DNA of 64,000 bases, from positions 1 to 64,000 of the forward strand of contig NZ_FCOB02000008.1 of assembly GCF_001545075.1 (NCBI RefSeq), in the 5' to 3' direction. The number at the start of each line of letters is the position of its first letter. Position 1 is the stretch's first letter. Shown in pieces: positions 59,667 through 64,000 of the stretch. The notes beneath the pieces were generated by a model, which ran no database searches, had not been told where the DNA came from, and worked only from the letters and a program-made list of their open reading frames with translations. Source of the DNA: Caballeronia ptereochthonis (GTDB lineage: Bacteria > Pseudomonadota > Gammaproteobacteria > Burkholderiales > Burkholderiaceae). A program made the translations under genes and the position numbers.

Positions 59667-60347
59667 ATGAAGCAGCAAACGGGGAATCGTTCCATCAAGG
59701 CGTTGAGCGCCGCGCTCCTGTCGGCGTCCATGCTCTTCGCATCGCACGCCTTCGCGAGCGGCACGGAGCAGTTGAAGGCGTTCGTGTCGCAGGTCCGCGC
59801 GGCGCGCGGCGACTTCACGCAACAGGAAGTCAAGGCGCCGGGCAAGGCGAACAACGGCGCGACTTCGAACCCGATGCCGACCAAGGGCACGACCTCCAGC
59901 GGCACGTTCATGTTCGCGCGGCCGGGCAAGTTCATCTGGTCGTATGAGAAGCCGTACTCGCAGATCCTGCAAGCCGACGGCGACAAGCTCTACGTCTACG
60001 ACAAGGACCTGAACCAGGTCACCGTGCGCAGTCTCGGCGGCGCGCTCGGCGCGAGCCCGGCGGCGATTCTCTTCGGCAGCAACGACCTGCAGAAGAACTT
60101 CAACCTGCGCGATGCGGGCGAGAAGGGCGGCATCGACTGGCTGGAACTCACGCCGAAGGCGAAGGACACGCAGTTCGAAACGGTCGGCATCGGCTTCAAG
60201 GACGGCAACCTGCAGGCGATGGAGCTGCACGACGTGTTCGGCAACGTCACGCTGCTCACGTTCTCGAACATTCAGAAGAACCCGCCGATCAAGAGCGATA
60301 CGTTCAAGTTCACCGTGCCGAAGGGCGCGGACGTGATCAACGGTTGA
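59667..60347 (+). CDS. lolA: Outer-membrane lipoprotein carrier protein LolA
   Basis: Periplasmic chaperone that ferries lipoproteins from the LolCDE complex to LolB. The 226-residue protein has a signal peptide (about residues 1-31). The mature start [20 protein letters not shown] is followed by [15 protein letters not shown] with the conserved Arg/Trp, and [13 protein letters not shown]. The ATG at 59667 is selected: it begins the signal peptide and has AAGGGAG upstream; an in-frame GTG/ATG-type start at 59628 overlaps ftsK. It lies 35 bp after ftsK, the usual gene order. Confidence 0.94.
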   Translation: MKQQTGNRSIKALSAALLSASMLFASHAFASGTEQLKAFVSQVRAARGDFTQQEVKAPGKANNGATSNPMPTKGTTSSGTFMFARPGKFIWSYEKPYSQILQADGDKLYVYDKDLNQVTVRSLGGALGASPAAILFGSNDLQKNFNLRDAGEKGGIDWLELTPKAKDTQFETVGIGFKDGNLQAMELHDVFGNVTLLTFSNIQKNPPIKSDTFKFTVPKGADVING

Positions 60348-60358
60348 GGCTCCATTGC

Positions 60359-60377
60359 GCGGCCCCGCGCGGGCCGC
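60359..60377. terminator. GC hairpin between lolA and the convergent secreted-protein gene
   Basis: Perfect 7-bp inverted repeat (GCGGCCC / GGGCCGC) with a 5-nt loop, just after the lolA stop. No T-run follows, so it is at best a weak terminator. Confidence 0.4.
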
Positions 60378-60384
60378 ATATCGT

Positions 60385-60861
60385 TCAACGATAGTTCGTC
60401 ATGAGCGTCACCTGCTTGGGGGACGCCGGGGCATCGTCGTTTGCGCGCATCGACAGTGTGCCGCCCAGCGCGCCGACATGATATGTCCCGCGGGCGTCCG
60501 GCCTGACGATATGCCCCTTGCCGTCCGTGAAGTCGGCGGCGAGCGCATCCGCGCCGGTTGCATGGCCCGCGACCGACAGGGAAACCTCGGCGTTGGGCGG
60601 ATTGTTCGGCTCAGGGACGAACGTAACGTAGGTCGTTCGTCCGCGCGTGTCCGTGATCTGCGTCTGCGCCGCAAAGGGAGCGTGCGATCCCGGCGCGGAT
60701 CCGACCGAAACGTCAAACGAAGGCGCCACCAGCGCGCCGGTGAAGGTAATGACGCCTCCGGTCGCGGCGGTTGCCTCGGCCGCGAGGGAGCAACAAACAG
60801 TCGCGCTCGCCAGCATGATTCGTCCAGCCAGTGTTGCATCTCTCAGGTTCGTTTTATTCAT
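60385..60861 (-). CDS. Putative secreted protein with fimbrial-subunit-like start
   Basis: A 158-residue protein I cannot assign to a named family. Residues 1 to about 33 form a signal peptide (MNKTNLRDATLAGRIMLAS..., cleavage near ATAA). The mature start GGVITFTGALVAPSFDVSVG resembles the first strand of type-1 pilin subunits. The rest is beta-rich (YVTFVPEPNNPPNAEVSLS, GTYHVGALGGTLSMRA), but the pilin cysteine pair is absent. The ATG at 60861 is preferred over 60873 because GGGGGA sits at good spacing before it. No chaperone or usher gene is nearby, so it is an orphan. Confidence 0.6.
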   Translation of the reverse strand: MNKTNLRDATLAGRIMLASATVCCSLAAEATAATGGVITFTGALVAPSFDVSVGSAPGSHAPFAAQTQITDTRGRTTYVTFVPEPNNPPNAEVSLSVAGHATGADALAADFTDGKGHIVRPDARGTYHVGALGGTLSMRANDDAPASPKQVTLMTNYR

Positions 60862-60992
60862 CTTTTCCCCCATTGAAAAGAAGCTGGCCCGCCTCCTGGC
60901 GGGTTTGCACCCGATACGGCGGAAGCGCGCATCGCGCCGCTCGGACGAGTCGTTGCGTCTTATTTTTGAGATGCGCGCGAGTTGATATTAGG

Positions 60993-61095
60993 AGGAGTCA
61001 TATTGCTCCTGCAATACGATTTTGATAGCAGAACTGTAAAAATATGTGCTATCAGCCTCGAAGCATTTGTAGTGCTTATTTTGTTGCTTCGAGGC
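60993..61095. repeat. Three consecutive stem-loops in an AT-rich intergenic region
   Basis: Three inverted repeats follow each other between the secreted-protein gene and the LysR gene: AGGAG/CTCCT (60993-61010), GATAGCA/TGCTATC (61024-61053), and GCCTCGAAGCA/TGCTTCGAGGC (61055-61095). The segment is much richer in A+T than its surroundings. No reading frame explains it. It could be an unannotated structured RNA, a complex operator, or a mobile-element remnant. Confidence 0.5.
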
Positions 61096-61137
61096 CGTTA
61101 AATACGCGAGCTCAATCGCCCGCGGCAACGCCTGGCG

Positions 61138-62049
61138 TCACGCATGCGCGGCCTGCATGTCCTCGATGAACGCTTCGACGATCTCACGTTTCGCTCCGCG
61201 CAGGCCGCTCGCTCGTTCCGTGCGCGTGACCATCTGAAACGCGACGCGATAGCGCATCGCCTTCGGATTCAGCGGTGCGAGCAGTCCTTCCTTCACGTAG
61301 GGCGCGGCGAAATGCTCGGGCAGATAGCCCAGATGCCGGCCCGACAGGACGAGCATCGCGACGGCCTCCATGTTGTCCGCGACCGCGCCGATATTGCGCG
61401 GCGTGAGCGCGCCTGCTTCGGGCAGCGGATAGCTGCGCCACGCCCACTCATGCTCGAAGGCGTCGGCCACGCGGATGCGCCCCGCGCGCGCGAAAAGCGG
61501 ATGATCGCGCCCGCAATAGGCGAGCTGATCTTCCGCGAAAATCTCCGTGTAATCGAGCGACGGCACGCGATGCCAGAAATACCCGATCGCCATCTGGATG
61601 CGCTCCGACAGCAGCATCTCCTCGAGCTCACCCGGCGAGCGCACGAGCACCGCGAAGCGCACCGATTCGTCGCGCTGCCGGAAACGCGCGATCGCCTGAC
61701 TGACGCGCGCGTTCGCGCTGACGGGCGTATTGCCGATCATCCCGAGCGTGAGCGTGCCGACGAGCTTCTTGCCGACGTTGCGCGCGGTCGAATCGAAGGT
61801 GTCGATGGCGGCGAGCAGCGTCCGGCACGCGTCGACGAACTGCTCGCCGCGCGAGGTCAGCGCGAAGCCGCCTCGCCCGCGCTCGCAGAGGCGGTAGCCG
61901 AGCCGCGTTTCGAGCGTCGCGAGCTGGGTGCTGATGGTCGATTGCCCGACGTTGAGCGTTGCCTGCGCCGACGACACGCCGCCCGCATCGACGATGGCGA
62001 GAAACACGCGGATGAGCCGCAGATCGAGATCGGAGAGATGGGTGAACAT
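61138..62049 (-). CDS. LysR-family regulator divergent from the agmatinase-family gene
   Basis: A 303-residue LysR-type regulator. The helix-turn-helix (about residues 10-68) includes VFLAIVDAGGVSSAQATLNV and QSTISTQLATLETRLGYRLC, and a typical LysR effector domain follows. It is divergent from the ureohydrolase gene across 138 bp, an arrangement that matches LysR control of guanidino-compound ureohydrolases in pseudomonads. It is therefore the likely activator of the adjacent gene and perhaps the permease; this is inference. Confidence 0.93.
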   Translation of the reverse strand: MFTHLSDLDLRLIRVFLAIVDAGGVSSAQATLNVGQSTISTQLATLETRLGYRLCERGRGGFALTSRGEQFVDACRTLLAAIDTFDSTARNVGKKLVGTLTLGMIGNTPVSANARVSQAIARFRQRDESVRFAVLVRSPGELEEMLLSERIQMAIGYFWHRVPSLDYTEIFAEDQLAYCGRDHPLFARAGRIRVADAFEHEWAWRSYPLPEAGALTPRNIGAVADNMEAVAMLVLSGRHLGYLPEHFAAPYVKEGLLAPLNPKAMRYRVAFQMVTRTERASGLRGAKREIVEAFIEDMQAAHA

Positions 62050-62187
62050 GGGCGTGCCGCCATTACATCGATGAATATCGATGTGAAGTTAATTTCCTCT
62101 CCATTTTAACTTCGGAAAAAAGCGGCTATTAATTCCGGGATGAGGCGAGCCAGCCGACTTGCCAGACAACCGGAATCATCTAACGTC

Positions 62188-63204
62188 ATGAATACGTCCT
62201 CGCTCTTCGCTCCCGCCGAGCACTTCGACTCGCACTTTCTAGAACATCGCGCCGAGCGCCCGCAGCCGCTCTCCGGCAACCAGATGCCGCGCTGCGGCGG
62301 CATCACGACGATGATGCGCCTGCCGCACGTCCAGTCCGCCGAGGGGCTGGATGCATGCTTCGTCGGCGTGCCGTTCGATCTGGGCACGTCCAACCGCACC
62401 GGCGCGCGTTTCGGCCCGCGCCAGGTGCGCAGCGAGTCCGTGCTGCTGCGTCCGTACAACATGGCGACGCGCGCGGCGCCCTTCGATTCGCTGCGCGTCG
62501 CCGATATCGGCGATGTTGCGATCAACCCGTACAACCTGCTCGATTCGATCGACCGCATCGAGCGCGCGTATCGCGAGATCCTGAAGCACGACTGCAAGCC
62601 GCTCACGCTCGGCGGCGATCACACCATCGCGCTGCCGATCCTGCGTGCGATTCACGCGAAGCACGGGAAGGTCGGGCTGATCCACATCGACGCGCACGCG
62701 GACGTCAACGACACCATGTTCGGCGAGAAGATCGCACACGGCACGCCGTTTCGCCGCGCGGCGGAAGAGGGCTTGCTCGACTGCTCGCGCGTGGTGCAGA
62801 TCGGCCTGCGCGGCACGGGCTACGAGGCCGGCGATTTCGACTGGTGCCGCGAGCAGGGCTTTCGCGTCGTGCAGACGGAGGAATGCTGGAACAAGTCGCT
62901 CGCGCCGCTGATGGAGGAAGTGCGCGCGCAGATGGGTGACGGCCCGGTCTACATCACCTTCGATATCGACGGCATCGATCCCGCGTTCGCGCCGGGCACG
63001 GGCACGCCGGAAATCGCCGGGCTGACCGTGCCGCAGGCGCTGGAAATCGTGCGTGGCGCGCGCGGGCTCAACATCGTCGGCGCGGATCTGGTGGAGGTCG
63101 CGCCGCCCTATGACCCGTTCGGCACGACCGCGCTGCTCGGCGCGAACCTCGCGTTCGAGCTGCTGTGCGTGCTGCCGGGCGTCGAGTATCGCGCGGCGAA
63201 GTGA
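62188..63204 (+). CDS. Agmatinase-family ureohydrolase
   Basis: A 338-residue Mn-dependent ureohydrolase of the arginase/agmatinase family. Metal ligands are visible in LGGDHTIALPIL, HIDAHADVND and TFDIDGIDPAFAPGTGTPE. It would hydrolyse a guanidino compound such as agmatine, 4-guanidinobutyrate or 3-guanidinopropionate, releasing urea. Length and the N-terminal SGNQMPRCGGITTMMRLP segment are nearer to the guanidinobutyrase/guanidinopropionase branch than to E. coli SpeB (306 residues), so I leave the symbol blank. The ATG at 62188 gives MNTSSLFAPAEHFDS; an ATG further upstream at 62140 lacks support. Divergent LysR gene upstream. Confidence 0.92.
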   Translation: MNTSSLFAPAEHFDSHFLEHRAERPQPLSGNQMPRCGGITTMMRLPHVQSAEGLDACFVGVPFDLGTSNRTGARFGPRQVRSESVLLRPYNMATRAAPFDSLRVADIGDVAINPYNLLDSIDRIERAYREILKHDCKPLTLGGDHTIALPILRAIHAKHGKVGLIHIDAHADVNDTMFGEKIAHGTPFRRAAEEGLLDCSRVVQIGLRGTGYEAGDFDWCREQGFRVVQTEECWNKSLAPLMEEVRAQMGDGPVYITFDIDGIDPAFAPGTGTPEIAGLTVPQALEIVRGARGLNIVGADLVEVAPPYDPFGTTALLGANLAFELLCVLPGVEYRAAK

Positions 63205-63226
63205 GCGAGCGGCGTGCCGCGCGCTG

Positions 63227-63262
63227 ATGCGGGAAAGCCGCCGCTCGGCGGCTTTCCCGCAT
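63227..63262. terminator. Bidirectional hairpin terminator after the ureohydrolase gene
   Basis: Perfect 17-bp inverted repeat (starting ATGCGGGAAAGCCGCCG) with a 2-nt loop, placed between the ureohydrolase stop and the convergent permease stop. It lacks a long T-run, but the stem is exceptionally strong. Confidence 0.75.
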
Positions 63263-63267
63263 GAACA

Positions 63268-64000
63268 TCACGCGTAAGCGCGACGCCTTCCCGATACGAG
63301 CAGCAGATAGCACACCGCGCCGAGCGCGAGCGCGGGCAGCGTCGCGCCGAGATTCGGCAGCCATTGATTGATCGCGTGATACGCGGCAATCCCGATGCCC
63401 CACGCGACGAACGCGCTCACGTGCCAGCCGCCCGAAAAGCCGTAGCGTCCGTCGATGGACCCGAGCGCGTCGGCGTCGATGCGGCGCTTTCTCACGATGA
63501 AGTGATCCGCCAGCACGACGCCGAAGAGCGGCGCGAACACCGAGCCGATCAGCAGCAGGAAGTTCTGGTACTTGCCCATCTCGACGACGAGCGCGACCAG
63601 CGTGCACAGCGCGCCGAACGCGCACGAAAGCATCGGCACGCCGGCGCGCGCCCAGAACGTGCCCGTCGATACGGCCGCGGAGTGGATATCGGCGAAGGCG
63701 TTGTCGATTTCGTCGATGAGAATCAGAAAGAGCGCGATGCCGCCGCCCGCCTGCGCGAGCGCGACGGTCAGCAGCGCATCGCCGCCGCCTGCGGCGAGCC
63801 CGTACACCGCGCCCAGCGCATAGAACCACAGATTCGCGATGCCGTAGCCCAGCAGCGTGCCGCGAAACGCGCCGCCGGCGCTCTTGCCGAAGCGCGTGTA
63901 ATCGGCGATGAGCGGCAGCCACGAAAGCGGCATCGCGACGACCAGATCGATGCCCGCGCCGAACGCCATCTCGCCCGTGCCGGGGCGCGAGAGGAGCGCG
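63268..64000 (-). CDS. NCS1-family permease, CytX-like (partial, 5' end beyond the window)
   Basis: The visible 244 codons are the C-terminal part of a purine/pyrimidine/thiamine-precursor permease of the NCS1 family; the frame is open through the right edge, so the gene starts outside the window. About six to seven hydrophobic helices are seen. The segment LVVAMPLSWLPLIADYTRFGK is typical of CytX-like hydroxymethylpyrimidine transporters, and the LIDEIDNAFADIHS and FAPLFGVVLADHFIVRK blocks fit NCS1 transporters. The substrate is inferred only; its proximity to the ureohydrolase raises a guanidino compound as an alternative. It is convergent with the ureohydrolase. Confidence 0.82.
   Translation of the reverse strand, partial: ALLSRPGTGEMAFGAGIDLVVAMPLSWLPLIADYTRFGKSAGGAFRGTLLGYGIANLWFYALGAVYGLAAGGGDALLTVALAQAGGGIALFLILIDEIDNAFADIHSAAVSTGTFWARAGVPMLSCAFGALCTLVALVVEMGKYQNFLLLIGSVFAPLFGVVLADHFIVRKRRIDADALGSIDGRYGFSGGWHVSAFVAWGIGIAAYHAINQWLPNLGATLPALALGAVCYLLLVSGRRRAYA

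Overview
The window is about 64 kb of GC-rich DNA, roughly 64% by eye, and it is almost entirely coding. Gene content points to a betaproteobacterium of the Burkholderiaceae, close to Burkholderia, Paraburkholderia or Caballeronia. The signs are a HemD-HemX fusion between hemC and hemY, a DUF3460-scpA-panC-panD operon, a 6S RNA beside zapA, a tamA-tamB pair, and a late-pathway cobalamin cluster headed by a B12 riboswitch. I assign the family from gene order and protein sequence. The genus is inference.

Layout. 1-6.1 kb: ilvD with a divergent LysR regulator, lgt, a periplasmic SIMPL protein, an EVE protein, 6S RNA, zapA and a coiled-coil protein with a histidine-rich tail. 6.4-17.8 kb: vitamin B12 uptake and late assembly. 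The riboswitch leads into btuB-btuC-btuD-cobT-cobS-cobC on the plus strand. This arm abuts btuF-cobD-cbiB-cobU on the minus strand, and cobQ runs divergently from cobU. No corrin-ring genes are present, so the cluster covers uptake, aminopropanol-arm attachment and lower-ligand (nucleotide loop) assembly. 17.8-21.5 kb: thioesterase, an orphan ParA ATPase, and the DUF3460-scpA-panC-panD operon. 21.9-27.9 kb: tamA-tamB. 28-37.2 kb: metG, a candidate small RNA, an OmpA-family lipoprotein, the Mrp Fe-S carrier, a degenerate SodC-like lipoprotein, dcd, an Orn/Lys/Arg decarboxylase and a glutathione S-transferase.

37.3-40.2 kb: a bestrophin-like channel, then a two-gene insert with visibly lower GC. 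It is an OLD/AAA_21-type ATPase translationally coupled to a DUF4276 Toprim-like protein, and it sits just downstream of argH. This is the only clearly accessory segment and the best candidate for a poorly described system, plausibly anti-phage. 40.2-51.3 kb: argH, a MmyB-type regulator divergent from a methyltransferase, ppc, and the heme operon hemC-hemDX-hemY. 51.5-57 kb: a secreted SGNH hydrolase with a C-terminal B-lectin domain, a rhodanese, a Pcm-like methyltransferase, a TRIC channel, a Smr protein and trxB. 57.3-64 kb: ftsK-lolA, a secreted protein with a fimbrial-like start, a structured AT-rich intergenic region, a LysR regulator divergent from an agmatinase-family ureohydrolase, and a truncated NCS1 permease running off the right edge.

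Most of the sequence is conserved housekeeping chromosome. The observations worth following up are the ATPase/DUF4276 pair, an undescribed-looking small RNA downstream of the OmpA lipoprotein gene, a triple stem-loop region near 61.0 kb, a SodC-like lipoprotein that has lost most metal ligands, and a serine-rich tail on TamB.
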